From contig DIYI01000009.1 in assembly GCA_002428965.1 (NCBI GenBank), forward strand, positions 124,001 to 188,000: 64,000 nucleotides of DNA, written 5' to 3'. This document shows, in pieces, positions 8,204 through 17,552 of this stretch (position 1 is the stretch's first letter; every line of letters starts with the position of its first letter). The DNA comes from Jejuia sp. UBA6058 (GTDB lineage: Bacteria > Bacteroidota > Bacteroidia > Flavobacteriales > Flavobacteriaceae). The translations under genes and the position numbers were made by a program. The notes below the pieces were generated by a model. That model was not told the DNA's origin and did not search any database. It saw nothing but the letters and a program-made list of their open reading frames with translations.

Positions 8204-8299
8204 GTTCGAAAACTTGTAAATAAAAAATGGAAACTCCTTGTTCCAAATGGTCATATTTATTTGGAAATAGTCGTAAATTAGAGTATCAAATTACATGGA

Positions 8300-9550
8300 A
8301 TGATTTCAAAAGAAAAGATTATAAAGCGCTTTATAAGTTACGCAACAATTGATACTGAATCTGACCCAAATTCCAATACAACACCCAGTACCAAAAAACA
8401 ATGGAACTTAGCTAATAAACTCGCAGAAGAGCTTGAAAGTATTGGCTTGCAAAATATAACAATTGATGAGAGTGCTTACATAATGGCAACTCTTCCAAGT
8501 AATATTGAAGAAGACGCACCTACTATTGGTTTTATCTCTCACTTTGATACTTCGCCAGATTTTACAGGAGCCAATGTAAAACCGCAAATTATTGAAAATT
8601 ACCACGGAGGTGATATTCTTTTGAATAAAGAACAAAATATCATTTTATCTCCAGATTATTTTGAGGATTTAAAACTTTATATAGGACAAACTTTAATTAC
8701 CACCGATGGCACTACACTTTTGGGAGCGGATGACAAAGCAGGCATTTGTGAAATTGTATCTGCTATGGAATATCTGATAAATAACCCTCAGATTCCGCAC
8801 GGTAAAATTAGAGTTGGTTTTACGCCTGACGAGGAAATAGGCAGAGGTGCGCATAAATTTGATGTTGAAAAATTTGGTGCAGATTGGGCGTACACTATGG
8901 ATGGTAGCCAAATTGGCGAATTGGAGTATGAAAATTTTAATGCTGCAAGTGCAATTGTAAAAGTAAAAGGTAAAATTGTGCATCCAGGATATGCCAAAGG
9001 AAAAATGATTAATTCCATGTATATCGCTACAGAATTCATCAACTCTTTACCTAGGTTTGAAACTCCAGAACACACTGAAGGTTATCAAGGATTCTTCCAT
9101 TTACATGATATTAAAGGTGATGTTGAAGAAACCACGTTGCAATATATTATTAGAGATCATGACAAGCAACACTTTGAAGCCCGAAAAGAAGTAATGCAAA
9201 AATTAGCAAATGAACTCAATTCCCAATATGGAAATGAAGTGATAGTGGTGGATATAAAGGACCAATATTTCAATATGCGCGAAAAAATTGAACCCGTAAT
9301 GCATATTGTTGATATTGCCGAAGAGGCAATGAGAGCTTTAGAAATAGAACCCTTAATCAAAGCCATTCGTGGCGGTACTGATGGCTCTCAATTGAGTTAT
9401 ATGGGGTTACCTTGTCCTAATATTTTTGCTGGGGGGCACAATTTTCATGGGCGCTATGAATATGTACCGGTTGAGAGCATGATTAAAGCGACCGAGGTTA
9501 TTTGTAAAATTGCGGAATTGACTGCTGAAAAAGCTATGAATGCTGGTTAA
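8300..9550 (+). CDS. pepT: Peptidase T (tripeptide aminopeptidase, M20B)
   Basis: A 416-residue cytosolic dizinc aminopeptidase that releases the N-terminal residue from tripeptides. Metal and catalytic motifs are in order: GFISHFDTSPDF (His and Asp), LLGADDKAG (bridging Asp), TPDEEIGRG (general-base Glu and metal Glu), TMDGSQIGE, and C-terminal IRGGTDGSQLSYMGLPCPN with GGHNFHGRYEYV. The central dimerisation domain spans about residues 205-310. Length agrees with the 405-415 residues usual for PepT. The next gene starts one base after its stop, so the two are probably co-transcribed. Confidence 0.96.
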   Translation: MISKEKIIKRFISYATIDTESDPNSNTTPSTKKQWNLANKLAEELESIGLQNITIDESAYIMATLPSNIEEDAPTIGFISHFDTSPDFTGANVKPQIIENYHGGDILLNKEQNIILSPDYFEDLKLYIGQTLITTDGTTLLGADDKAGICEIVSAMEYLINNPQIPHGKIRVGFTPDEEIGRGAHKFDVEKFGADWAYTMDGSQIGELEYENFNAASAIVKVKGKIVHPGYAKGKMINSMYIATEFINSLPRFETPEHTEGYQGFFHLHDIKGDVEETTLQYIIRDHDKQHFEARKEVMQKLANELNSQYGNEVIVVDIKDQYFNMREKIEPVMHIVDIAEEAMRALEIEPLIKAIRGGTDGSQLSYMGLPCPNIFAGGHNFHGRYEYVPVESMIKATEVICKIAELTAEKAMNAG

Positions 9551-9551
9551 A

Positions 9552-10571
9552 ATGAAACAAAGTATTAATTATATTTTTCTTTTAGCGTCATTATTAGTGT
9601 TTGTTTTAAACTGCAAACCAAAAAAGCAGTATTTCATTCAAACCACTAAAGGTCTACAAGCTGTTGACACAAATGAAGTTTGGCTTTCTCATGAACATAT
9701 TCTTGTGGACTTTATTGGTGCGGATAAAATCTATCCAAAACGATGGGATATGGATACTGTAATAAAAGCTATGCTTCCATTTATGAACAAACTATCTGAA
9801 TATAACGTTTCTTATTTTGTAGATGCCACTCCTAATTTTATTGGTAGAGATGTAAGATTACTAGATACGATGGGCATATTATCAAATAAGAAGATAATGA
9901 CCAACACTGGTTTTTACGGTGCAAGGAACAGTAAATTTATACCCAGTTTTGCTAAAAACATGCAAGTAAAAGATCTTGCTGCCATATGGATTGATGAATT
10001 TGAAAATGGAATTGACAACACTGATATTAAACCTGGTTTTATAAAAATTGGCGTTGATAATGCAGACCCTCTAGAACCGCAACATCAAAAACTAGTAGAA
10101 GCTGCCGCTTTAACACATTTAAAAACGGGTTTAACGATTGCATCGCATACTGGTGAGGCTAAGGGTATATGGTCACAAATAAAAATTCTTAAGAAAATGG
10201 GCGTTTCTCCAAAAGCCTATATTTGGGTACATGCACAAAATGAAATAGATAATTCCCAATATTTAAAAGCTGCAGCAACGGGCTGTTGGATTAGTCTTGA
10301 TGGATTAGGCTGGGAAATAGATAAACACGTCGAAAAATTAATCTTTGCTAAGGAAAACAATATTCTCCAGAGAATTTTAATATCTCATGATGCAGGTTGG
10401 TATCAACCAAGTCAATGGCCTCAGACCTTCAAACCATATACAAATATATTCGAGGACCTTATTCCAAAGCTAAAAGCAAATGGTTTTACTGAAAGAGATA
10501 TTGATTTGCTGTTAAAGGTAAATCCAGTAAAAGCGTTTGCTATTGAAATTAAGCCACTAAACGTCCAATAG
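9552..10571 (+). CDS. Phosphotriesterase-family metallohydrolase lipoprotein
   Basis: A 339-residue amidohydrolase-superfamily protein. I place the start at the ATG at 9552, because an ATG at 9540 overlaps pepT and only delays the signal peptide. The lipobox LVFVLNC marks a lipoprotein, unusual for this mostly cytosolic family. All metal ligands of phosphotriesterase-related proteins are visible: SHEHILVDF (HxH), FIKIGVDN (bridging, usually carboxylated Lys), IASHTGEA, WVHAQNE and SHDAGW. The substrate is unknown; relatives include lactonases, so organophosphate hydrolysis should not be assumed. Coupled to pepT and convergent with valS. Confidence 0.85.
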   Translation: MKQSINYIFLLASLLVFVLNCKPKKQYFIQTTKGLQAVDTNEVWLSHEHILVDFIGADKIYPKRWDMDTVIKAMLPFMNKLSEYNVSYFVDATPNFIGRDVRLLDTMGILSNKKIMTNTGFYGARNSKFIPSFAKNMQVKDLAAIWIDEFENGIDNTDIKPGFIKIGVDNADPLEPQHQKLVEAAALTHLKTGLTIASHTGEAKGIWSQIKILKKMGVSPKAYIWVHAQNEIDNSQYLKAAATGCWISLDGLGWEIDKHVEKLIFAKENNILQRILISHDAGWYQPSQWPQTFKPYTNIFEDLIPKLKANGFTERDIDLLLKVNPVKAFAIEIKPLNVQ

Positions 10572-10575
10572 AAAA

Positions 10576-13209
10576 CTACCCTAAACTCGCTAAACTCGCT
10601 TTAATAGTCTCAATCTTAGCCAAAGCATCCGCTTCTTTTTTCTTTTCACTAGCCACAACTTGCTCTGGAGCGTTATTCACAAAACGTTCGTTAGATAGTT
10701 TTTTCTGAACAGATTTTAGAAAGCCTTCTGTATAGTTCAACTCTTCTGTTAACTTTTTAATTTCGGCTTCAACGTCGATAGCTCCAGACATTGGAATGAA
10801 ATACTCGTTGGACTTTACACGAAACGTTAAGGCACCTTCAACGGCTTCATTTACGTAATCCATATGTTCTAAATTCCCCAACTTTGTAATTACAGCATCA
10901 AATGTTTGCGTTGAATTTTCATTATTGATCACTGAAAATGAGATGGCATCTTTAAAAGCAATATTTTTTTGTTTTCTGATGTTTCTAATCCCTGAAATAA
11001 CTTCTGAAGCAAATTTAAATTCTGGAATTAAAGACGTATTCACCTCAGCTTTCATGGGCCACTTTGAAACTATCAAAGCTTCTTCTGGAGTTCTTTCAGC
11101 GATATACTGCCAAATTTCCTCTGTTAAGAAAGGCATAAACGGATGTAATACTTTTAAGTTTTCTTCAAAAGCAGCAATTATAGCTTGGTATGTTTTAGCA
11201 TCAATTGGTTTTTGATAAGCAGGTTTAACAATTTCCAATAACCAAGACGAAAAATCGTCCATGATTAATTTGTAAATCGTCATTAGTGCATCACTCAAAC
11301 GATACTTACTAAAATGATCTTCAATTTCAGCTAATGCCTTTTGAAATTTAGCTTCATACCAATCTAAACCAACTTTGGCAGTTTCTGGTTGTACTATTGT
11401 TGCATCAACTTCCCAACCTTGTACTAATCTAAATGCATTCCAAATTTTGTTACCAAAGGCTTTCCCTTGCTGACATAAGGCTTCATCAAAAAGTAAGTCA
11501 TTACCAGCTGCAGAACTTAGCAACAAACCAACACGAACACCATCGGCTCCATATTCAGAAATCAATTTCAACGCATCTGGAGAGTTTCCTAGAGATTTAC
11601 TCATCTTTCTGCGTTGCTTATCTCTTACCAATCCAGTGAGATATACATTTTCAAAAGGTTTTTCATCTTTAAATTCATAACCCGCAATAATCATACGTGC
11701 TACCCAAAAGAATAAAATATCTGGTCCTGTCACCAAATCGTTTGTTGGATAATAATATTTTATCTCCTCATTTTCTGGATTTCTAATACCATCAAAAACG
11801 GACATAGGCCATAACCAAGAAGAAAACCACGTATCCAATGCATCTGTATCCTGTTTTAAGTTAGAAGCTTGAAGTTCGACGTTTGAAGTCTTTTCTTGAG
11901 CTAATTTTAAGGCTTCCTCTATATTTTCAGCAACAACAAAATCCTCTTTCCCGTCACCATAGTAATAGGCAGGAATTTGTTGCCCCCATAGTAACTGACG
12001 CGAAATATTCCAATCGCGAATATTTTCCATCCAATGGCGATACGTATTTTCAAATTTCTTTGGAAATAACTTGATGTCATCATCATGTAAAACTGCTTTA
12101 ATTGCAGGTTTCACTAAATCTTCCATTTTCAAAAACCACTGGTCGCTTAATCTAGGTTCAATAATAGCTTTTGTTCTTTCAGAAATTCCAACTCGGTTAT
12201 TATAATCTTCAATTTTCGAAATTAAACCAAGTTCATCAAGTTCTTTTACTATTGCTTTTCTTACTTCAAAACGATCCTGTCCCTTATAATGCAATCCGTA
12301 ACTATTTAAGGTTGCATCTTCATTAAATATATCGATAACTTCAAGACTATGCTTATCTCCTAAAACCTTATCATTTTCATCATGTGCGGGAGTAACCTTC
12401 AAACATCCTGTACCAAATTCAACATCTACATAGTCGTCTTCTATAATTGGAATGCTACGATTAGCAATAGGCACAATGGCCTTTTTCCCCTTCAAATTAG
12501 AATGACGCTCGTCATTGGGATTTATGCAGATTGCGGTATCACCTAAAATGGTTTCTGGCCTTGTTGTGGCTATGGTTAGGACTTCATCGGATCCTTCAAT
12601 TTTATAATTAACATGGTACAACTTACCTTGTTTATCGACGTACTCAACTTCTTCGTCAGACAAGGTGGTTTTAGCCTCAGGATCCCAATTCACCATACGA
12701 TAACCGCGATAAATTAAGCCTTTGTTATATAAATTGACAAAAACTTTAATTACCGCTTCTGACATATCGTCATCCATTGTAAACTTAGTGCGAGCCCAAT
12801 CACATGAACACCCTAATTTTTTAAGTTGTTCTAGAATTACGCCTCCGTACTCGTACGTCCAATCCCAAGCGTGTTTCAAAAACTCTTCTCTGGTCAGGTC
12901 ATTTTTATCAATACCCTGTTCTTTCAACTTTGCTACAACTTTCGCCTCTGTAGCAATGGAAGCGTGGTCCGTCCCAGGTACCCAACAAGCGTTCTTTCCT
13001 TGCAACCTCGCTTTGCGGATTAATACATCTTGTATGGTGTTATTCAACATATGCCCCATATGCAAAACCCCGGTAACATTTGGTGGCGGAATTACAATGG
13101 TGTAAGGCTCTCTTTCATCTGGTGTTGAATGAAAATAATTGTGTTTCATCCAGTAATCATACCACTTATCTTCTACCTTGCTAGCATCGTATTGAGATGG
13201 AATTTGCAT
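10576..13209 (-). CDS. valS: Valyl-tRNA synthetase
   Basis: An 877-residue class I aminoacyl-tRNA synthetase charging tRNA-Val. I chose the ATG at 13209 (MQIPSQYDASKVEDKWY), which fits the usual N-terminus; an in-frame ATG at 13242 would add 11 residues without family support. Signatures: PPPNVTGVLHMGHML (HIGH motif), the editing domain with TIATTRPETILGDTA and VTPAHDENDKV, WISRQLLWGQQIPAYY-like NISRQLLWGQQIP, then RRKMSKSLGNSPDA (KMSKS), the anticodon-binding domain and a C-terminal coiled coil (DVEAEIKKLTEELNY onward). Single gene, no terminator seen before the convergent hydrolase. Confidence 0.97.
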   Translation of the reverse strand: MQIPSQYDASKVEDKWYDYWMKHNYFHSTPDEREPYTIVIPPPNVTGVLHMGHMLNNTIQDVLIRKARLQGKNACWVPGTDHASIATEAKVVAKLKEQGIDKNDLTREEFLKHAWDWTYEYGGVILEQLKKLGCSCDWARTKFTMDDDMSEAVIKVFVNLYNKGLIYRGYRMVNWDPEAKTTLSDEEVEYVDKQGKLYHVNYKIEGSDEVLTIATTRPETILGDTAICINPNDERHSNLKGKKAIVPIANRSIPIIEDDYVDVEFGTGCLKVTPAHDENDKVLGDKHSLEVIDIFNEDATLNSYGLHYKGQDRFEVRKAIVKELDELGLISKIEDYNNRVGISERTKAIIEPRLSDQWFLKMEDLVKPAIKAVLHDDDIKLFPKKFENTYRHWMENIRDWNISRQLLWGQQIPAYYYGDGKEDFVVAENIEEALKLAQEKTSNVELQASNLKQDTDALDTWFSSWLWPMSVFDGIRNPENEEIKYYYPTNDLVTGPDILFFWVARMIIAGYEFKDEKPFENVYLTGLVRDKQRRKMSKSLGNSPDALKLISEYGADGVRVGLLLSSAAGNDLLFDEALCQQGKAFGNKIWNAFRLVQGWEVDATIVQPETAKVGLDWYEAKFQKALAEIEDHFSKYRLSDALMTIYKLIMDDFSSWLLEIVKPAYQKPIDAKTYQAIIAAFEENLKVLHPFMPFLTEEIWQYIAERTPEEALIVSKWPMKAEVNTSLIPEFKFASEVISGIRNIRKQKNIAFKDAISFSVINNENSTQTFDAVITKLGNLEHMDYVNEAVEGALTFRVKSNEYFIPMSGAIDVEAEIKKLTEELNYTEGFLKSVQKKLSNERFVNNAPEQVVASEKKKEADALAKIETIKASLASLG

Positions 13210-13317
13210 ACTTTGGAACAGTTTTTGACTTTTGATGTGCAAAAGTACTTATATTTCTCTTTCTGTGAAAGCTAGTAGAATAAAAGCCAAATGTTAAGAT
13301 TAGGGTAATTCGTCTAT

Positions 13318-13325
13318 TATTTTTG
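13318..13325 (+). promoter_or_regulatory. Minus-7 promoter box for the DUF1573 gene
   Basis: TATTTTTG, matching TAnnTTTG, 58 bp before the ATG at 13384. The expected TTTG 19 bp upstream is not recognisable. Confidence 0.4.
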
Positions 13326-13383
13326 CAGGTTGTAGAAAAAGTGCCTATGTTTGAAATAAGGAATAACCAATTTTTACAAAAAG

Positions 13384-13809
13384 ATGAAACAATTATTTAC
13401 ACTTTTATTTGTAGGGTTAATTAGTTTTTCGCTGAATGCGCAGGACAAAGTTGCTAAGATAGAATTTAAAGAAACTACCATAGATTATGGCACAATAGAA
13501 AAAGGTGCTGACGGTGTTAGAATATTTGAATTTACGAATACTGGAGATGCTCCTTTGATCATTTCTAAAGTAAGTTCTAGCTGCGGTTGTACAATTCCGA
13601 AGAAACCAGAAGAGCCTATTATGCCTGGTAAAACTGGTGAAATTGAAGTAAAATATGATACTAACAGGGTTAACCCAATAAGAAAAACAATCACAGTAAT
13701 GTCTAATGCAGACACACCAACTGTGGCGCTTAAAATTAAAGGTTTAGTTATTGACCCTAGTAAAAATAATGTTTTGGAAAAAAAGACAAAAAGTCTTGTT
13801 GAGCAATAA
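13384..13809 (+). CDS. DUF1573 secreted protein
   Basis: A 141-residue exported protein: signal peptide LFTLLFVGLISFSLNAQ, then one DUF1573 domain (about residues 30-110), an immunoglobulin-like beta fold. Conserved marks are DYGTIEKGADGVRIFEFTNT, SSSCGCTIPKKPEEP with the paired Cys, and PGKTGEIEVKYDT. The family is very common in Bacteroidetes and resembles ASH/PapD-like domains; its function is not established. It sits alone between valS (divergent) and the aspartyl-protease gene (convergent), with a shared hairpin after it. Confidence 0.9.
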   Translation: MKQLFTLLFVGLISFSLNAQDKVAKIEFKETTIDYGTIEKGADGVRIFEFTNTGDAPLIISKVSSSCGCTIPKKPEEPIMPGKTGEIEVKYDTNRVNPIRKTITVMSNADTPTVALKIKGLVIDPSKNNVLEKKTKSLVEQ

Positions 13810-13835
13810 AGAATAATAATTTTACATAGTATGAT

Positions 13836-13863
13836 AAAACCTGAATCCTAGTGTTCGGGTTTT
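13836..13863. terminator. Bidirectional terminator
   Basis: AAAACCTGAA pairs with TTCGGGTTTT (one G-U) and is followed by a T-run on the plus strand, with an A-run ahead of it for the minus strand. It lies 26 bp after the DUF1573 stop and overlaps the last codons of the convergent protease gene. Confidence 0.6.
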
Positions 13864-15194
13864 TTATTTAATGGATTTTCTAGCCTAAAACTAAAACTTC
13901 TGCTAACACCTTTTCTATCCACCACAAGCTTAATTAGTTTACCTGTTTCTTCATAAAAAAACTTTGTTATTTCTTGTAAACTAAAGTTGCTTGTACTTTT
14001 ACCATTAATATTTAGAATAATATCACTTATTTGTAAACCTGCTCTTTCTGCTGGACCATTTTCTCTTAATTCTACAATAGCATAAGATGGTTTTAAACTT
14101 ATTTCGGAGTCATAGGCAGACTCTGTTTTTAAATCATTAAAACCTGTTCTTCTGTAACCATCTGCAACTACATTCTTAGGTTTATCTGTTCTCACCATTC
14201 TATAGCCGCTATACTCTAGCACTATTCCAGATTTATTATAACTAAATTTATCTTTGAAATTTCCGTTTTTCCTTAATGTTATTTTAGCTCTTCCGTAATC
14301 TAATATAAGATTAAATCGTTTTAAAATTTCGCCTGAAACCGTGCCGTTTCTTCCCTCCGCCATTTTACTAAAATTAATAGAACTTTCATTAGGAAAAGCT
14401 ACATTAACATTTTTTAGCTTAAATTGTTTAATCTGAAAACCATCAACTTTTGAGCGTTTACCATAAACACTGCCATTTAAACCATGACCCAAAAAATCAT
14501 CAAAATAATTACCTATTTTAATGTGTTTTTCTCTATTCTCAAAAAGCCACAGTGCATCACTTCCTCCACTATCGATTAATAGTTTAACAGGAATTGCCTT
14601 TTCATTTATTATTGTGATGGCATACATATATGGCTTATTATTATGAAATTCTAAATTAAACGTTTCACAATTACTACAGCGCTGATATTCATATTGGTAT
14701 GGTATATTTAGTTTTAAGTACTTTTTGGAGTAGTTTATTTCAACAATAAAGTCCTTCAATAAATCGGCACCAATAATTCCGTGAATTGGAACGCCTAGTT
14801 TTGGAGCAAAATCAATAAACTTGTCGTAAATAGCATATAATTCTTGATCAACTTTAATTGCATTACCTATCCTAATAAAATTATGCTTCGATTTAAAAGC
14901 TTCAATTGTATTCCCTCCTCCCAAACCTCTTAGAGAAGTGGTTTCAGACCGTTTAATATTTAAGCCATCTGAAATATTTAAAATATTAAAAATAAGTGTT
15001 TTACTTACGCCTGTATCTAGTAAAAAAGAAAGTTCCACTCCATTAACCTCTACTGGAAAAACAATGAGATTATTAATTAATTTAAAACGAATTTTGTCGC
15101 TACTCTTATTATTTTGAAGTATGAACGTATTTTGAGATATAGCTGAATTAAAAAATCCGAAAAGTAATAAAGACAAAAAGCAGAGCTTCTTCAT
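13848..15194 (-). CDS. Secreted retropepsin-like double aspartyl protease with PDZ domain
   Basis: A 448-residue exported protein with three modules after a signal peptide (FLSLLLFGFFNSAIS). Two retropepsin-like halves carry FLLDTGVSKTLIF near residue 58 and LLIDSGGSDALW near residue 205, so both catalytic Asp residues are present, one in a DTG and one in a DSG motif. A glycine-rich flap region (SLRGLGGGNTIEAF) follows the first. The C-terminal PDZ domain (about residues 345-435) shows ENGPAERAGLQISDIILNING. Such proteins are frequent in Bacteroidetes and presumed to act in the periplasm; substrates are unknown. Two Cys in YQRCSNCETF could form a disulphide. Single gene. Confidence 0.85.
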   Translation of the reverse strand: MKKLCFLSLLLFGFFNSAISQNTFILQNNKSSDKIRFKLINNLIVFPVEVNGVELSFLLDTGVSKTLIFNILNISDGLNIKRSETTSLRGLGGGNTIEAFKSKHNFIRIGNAIKVDQELYAIYDKFIDFAPKLGVPIHGIIGADLLKDFIVEINYSKKYLKLNIPYQYEYQRCSNCETFNLEFHNNKPYMYAITIINEKAIPVKLLIDSGGSDALWLFENREKHIKIGNYFDDFLGHGLNGSVYGKRSKVDGFQIKQFKLKNVNVAFPNESSINFSKMAEGRNGTVSGEILKRFNLILDYGRAKITLRKNGNFKDKFSYNKSGIVLEYSGYRMVRTDKPKNVVADGYRRTGFNDLKTESAYDSEISLKPSYAIVELRENGPAERAGLQISDIILNINGKSTSNFSLQEITKFFYEETGKLIKLVVDRKGVSRSFSFRLENPLNKKPEH

Positions 15195-15275
15195 AAAAAT
15201 AGTTTGGTAACTGAAGTTACAAATCTTTGCGGCTTCCGTTCAATTTAGAGTGATTTTTTAAAATAATTTTAAGAT

Positions 15276-15283
15276 TATTTTTG
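15276..15283 (+). promoter_or_regulatory. Minus-7 promoter box for the aminotransferase-murB pair
   Basis: TATTTTTG, 26 bp before the ATG at 15310. The region 19 bp upstream reads ATTT rather than TTTG. Confidence 0.4.
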
Positions 15284-15309
15284 CAACTTTGCGCACTAAT
15301 TAAATTTTG

Positions 15310-16500
15310 ATGCCAACTATTTCAACTAAAGGGCGAAATATGCCCGAGTCGCCAATAAGGAAACTTGTACCTTATGCTGAAAAAGCAAAGGCTGAGGGTA
15401 AATATATCTATCACTTAAATATTGGGCAACCCGATATTAAGACTCCAGAAGTTGCGTTAGAGGCGGTTAGATCTAATACAGTTGAAATTCTTTCTTATTC
15501 AAGATCAGAGGGCTCTGATACCTACAGAAAAAAAATTGCGGCGTATTATGACTTCCATAACATCAATGTATCTCATGAAGATATCATTGTAACCACGGGT
15601 GCCAGTGAAGCCATTGCTTTTATTTTCGGTAGCATAATGGACCCCGACGATGAAGTTATTATTTGTGAGCCGTTTTACGCGAACTATATTGCTTTTGCAA
15701 CTGCGGCCAGCGTTAAGGTAAAACCTATTATATCTAGTATTGAAGATGATTTTGTCTTACCTCCTATCTCAGAGTTTGAAAAGCTTATTACAGAAAGAAC
15801 CAAGGCTATCATGATTTGTAATCCTGGTAATCCAACAGGGTGTTTGTATTCGGAAGAGGAAATAAAGCAACTGGCAAATCTTGTAAAGAAACACGATTTA
15901 TTCTTAATTTCAGACGAGGTATATCGCGAGTTTACCTATGATGGGCATTCTCACTATTCTATCCTCGAATTGGAAGGATTGGATGAACATACCATAATGA
16001 TAGACTCGGTTTCAAAAAGGTACAGCATGTGTGGTGCTAGAATTGGTTGTTTGGTTACAAGAAATGAAACCATTAGACATACCGTTTTAAAATTTGCGCA
16101 AGCACGTTTAAGTCCACCTACCTATGCTCAAATTGCAAGTGAGGCCGCATTAAGTACCCCTCAAAGCTATTTTAAAGATGTAAAAAATGTTTATATTGAA
16201 CGAAGAAATACTTTGATTGCCGAATTGCAAAAAATTGAAGGCATAAAAGTAGTAGTTCCTAAAGGTGCTTTTTACTGTATTGCAGAACTTCCAGTAAAAA
16301 ATGCTGATAATTTTGCGCAATGGCTTTTAGAGTCTTTTCATGTTGATAATGAGACCGTAATGGTTGCTCCAGCTGGTGGTTTCTATTCTACTCCAGGTTT
16401 GGGAATGAACCAAATAAGAATTGCATACGTACTTAATAAGGAACGCCTTATTAAAGCCGTAAACATTATAAAAGAAGCGCTGAAAGCTTACAAAGATTGA
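15310..16500 (+). CDS. PLP-dependent class I/II aminotransferase
   Basis: A 396-residue fold-type I aminotransferase, start at ATG 15310 (an upstream TTG adds one residue). Motifs: HLNIGQPDIKTPE near residue 32, VTTGASEAIAFIFG for cofactor phosphate binding, ICNPGNPTGC (the conserved NPxNPTG-type loop that binds cofactor), ISDEVYREFTYDG with the Asp that holds the pyridine nitrogen, and SVSKRYSMCGARIG, whose Lys forms the Schiff base. A C-terminal Arg for the substrate carboxylate is present in NQIRIAY. The family includes aspartate and aromatic aminotransferases; the exact substrate cannot be told. Its stop overlaps the murB start by 4 bp. Confidence 0.9.
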   Translation: MPTISTKGRNMPESPIRKLVPYAEKAKAEGKYIYHLNIGQPDIKTPEVALEAVRSNTVEILSYSRSEGSDTYRKKIAAYYDFHNINVSHEDIIVTTGASEAIAFIFGSIMDPDDEVIICEPFYANYIAFATAASVKVKPIISSIEDDFVLPPISEFEKLITERTKAIMICNPGNPTGCLYSEEEIKQLANLVKKHDLFLISDEVYREFTYDGHSHYSILELEGLDEHTIMIDSVSKRYSMCGARIGCLVTRNETIRHTVLKFAQARLSPPTYAQIASEAALSTPQSYFKDVKNVYIERRNTLIAELQKIEGIKVVVPKGAFYCIAELPVKNADNFAQWLLESFHVDNETVMVAPAGGFYSTPGLGMNQIRIAYVLNKERLIKAVNIIKEALKAYKD

Positions 16501-17513
16501 TAGATATACAACAAAATATTTCTCTTAAAGACTACAATACATTTGGTATTGATGTACTTGCAGAACATTTTGTTTCTATTTCCAATACTTCAGAACTCAA
16601 AGAGGTTCTTTCCCAGAATGGTTTTCCTAAAAAATTGATTTTAGGTGGTGGCAGTAATATGCTTCTTACTCAAAATCAAAACGCTCTTGTTATTCACGTG
16701 AATTTAAAAGGTATTTCAGTTGAAAAAGAAGATGATAACTATGTTTATGTGAGAGCACAAGCCGGAGAAAACTGGCATGAGTTTGTATTGTGGAGCCTAA
16801 AACACAATTATGGTGGCTTAGAGAACTTATCACTTATTCCAGGGAATGTTGGTACAGCACCTATCCAAAATATTGGCGCGTATGGTGTAGAGCTTAAAGA
16901 CACTTTTGTATCCTGTGATGCTATTGAAGTAGATACTTCTGAAACAACTTCATTTACAAATGAGGTATGCAATTTTGGCTACAGAAATTCTATTTTTAAA
17001 ATTGAAGCCAAAGATAAATATGTTATCACTTCGGTTATCTTAAGATTAACAAAACAGAATCATAAATTAAAAATAGATTATGGTGCTATTAGATCTGAAT
17101 TGGCTTCAAAAAAAATAGCGAATCCTACAATCCAAGATATTTCTAAAGCGGTAATTGCTATTAGAGAAAGTAAACTCCCCAACCCAAAGGAAATTGGCAA
17201 TAGTGGCAGCTTCTTTAAAAATCCTGTGATTTCTTCTTCAAAATTTGAAAAGCTTAAGGAGAATTTCAGTAGTATACCTTCTTACCCAATATCAGATTCA
17301 GAAGTTAAAATTCCCGCAGGTTGGCTCATTGAAACAGGAGGGTTTAAAGGAAAACGTTTTGGCAACTACGGCGTGCACAAAAAACAAGCTTTAGTTCTTG
17401 TAAATTATGGTGGTGCGCAAGGTTCTGATATTTTAAAATTGTCACAATTAATTCAGAAAACGGTTTTGAGGCTTTTTGATATTGCTATTGAAGCAGAGGT
17501 TAATATTCTTTAG
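16497..17513 (+). CDS. murB: UDP-N-acetylenolpyruvoylglucosamine reductase
   Basis: A 338-residue FAD enzyme that reduces UDP-GlcNAc-enolpyruvate to UDP-MurNAc in peptidoglycan synthesis. The start is a TTG in a TTGA overlap with the preceding stop; it is needed because the conserved N-terminus ISLKDYNTFGID begins eight codons later and no ATG fits. FAD-binding motifs LILGGGSNMLL and LSLIPGNVGTAPIQNIGAYG are clear. The catalytic Ser is in GNSGSFFKNP, and the C-terminal Glu lies in the AEVNIL end region. The length and the inserted third domain fit type I MurB. Coupling to the aminotransferase is positional. Confidence 0.95.
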   Translation: MIDIQQNISLKDYNTFGIDVLAEHFVSISNTSELKEVLSQNGFPKKLILGGGSNMLLTQNQNALVIHVNLKGISVEKEDDNYVYVRAQAGENWHEFVLWSLKHNYGGLENLSLIPGNVGTAPIQNIGAYGVELKDTFVSCDAIEVDTSETTSFTNEVCNFGYRNSIFKIEAKDKYVITSVILRLTKQNHKLKIDYGAIRSELASKKIANPTIQDISKAVIAIRESKLPNPKEIGNSGSFFKNPVISSSKFEKLKENFSSIPSYPISDSEVKIPAGWLIETGGFKGKRFGNYGVHKKQALVLVNYGGAQGSDILKLSQLIQKTVLRLFDIAIEAEVNIL

Positions 17514-17527
17514 GATGAATAAATTTC

Positions 17528-17535
17528 TAACTTTG
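17528..17535 (+). promoter_or_regulatory. Minus-7 promoter box for the sigma/anti-sigma pair
   Basis: TAACTTTG in the 39-bp gap after murB, 17 bp before the TTG start of the sigma gene. No minus-33 match. Confidence 0.35.
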
Positions 17536-17552
17536 ACATTGAGTAATTTTAT

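Noticed and set aside
12722..13105. 127-residue plus-strand frame inside valS
   Set aside because: Antisense shadow of a clearly coding synthetase gene; no family features and codon choice reflects the other strand.
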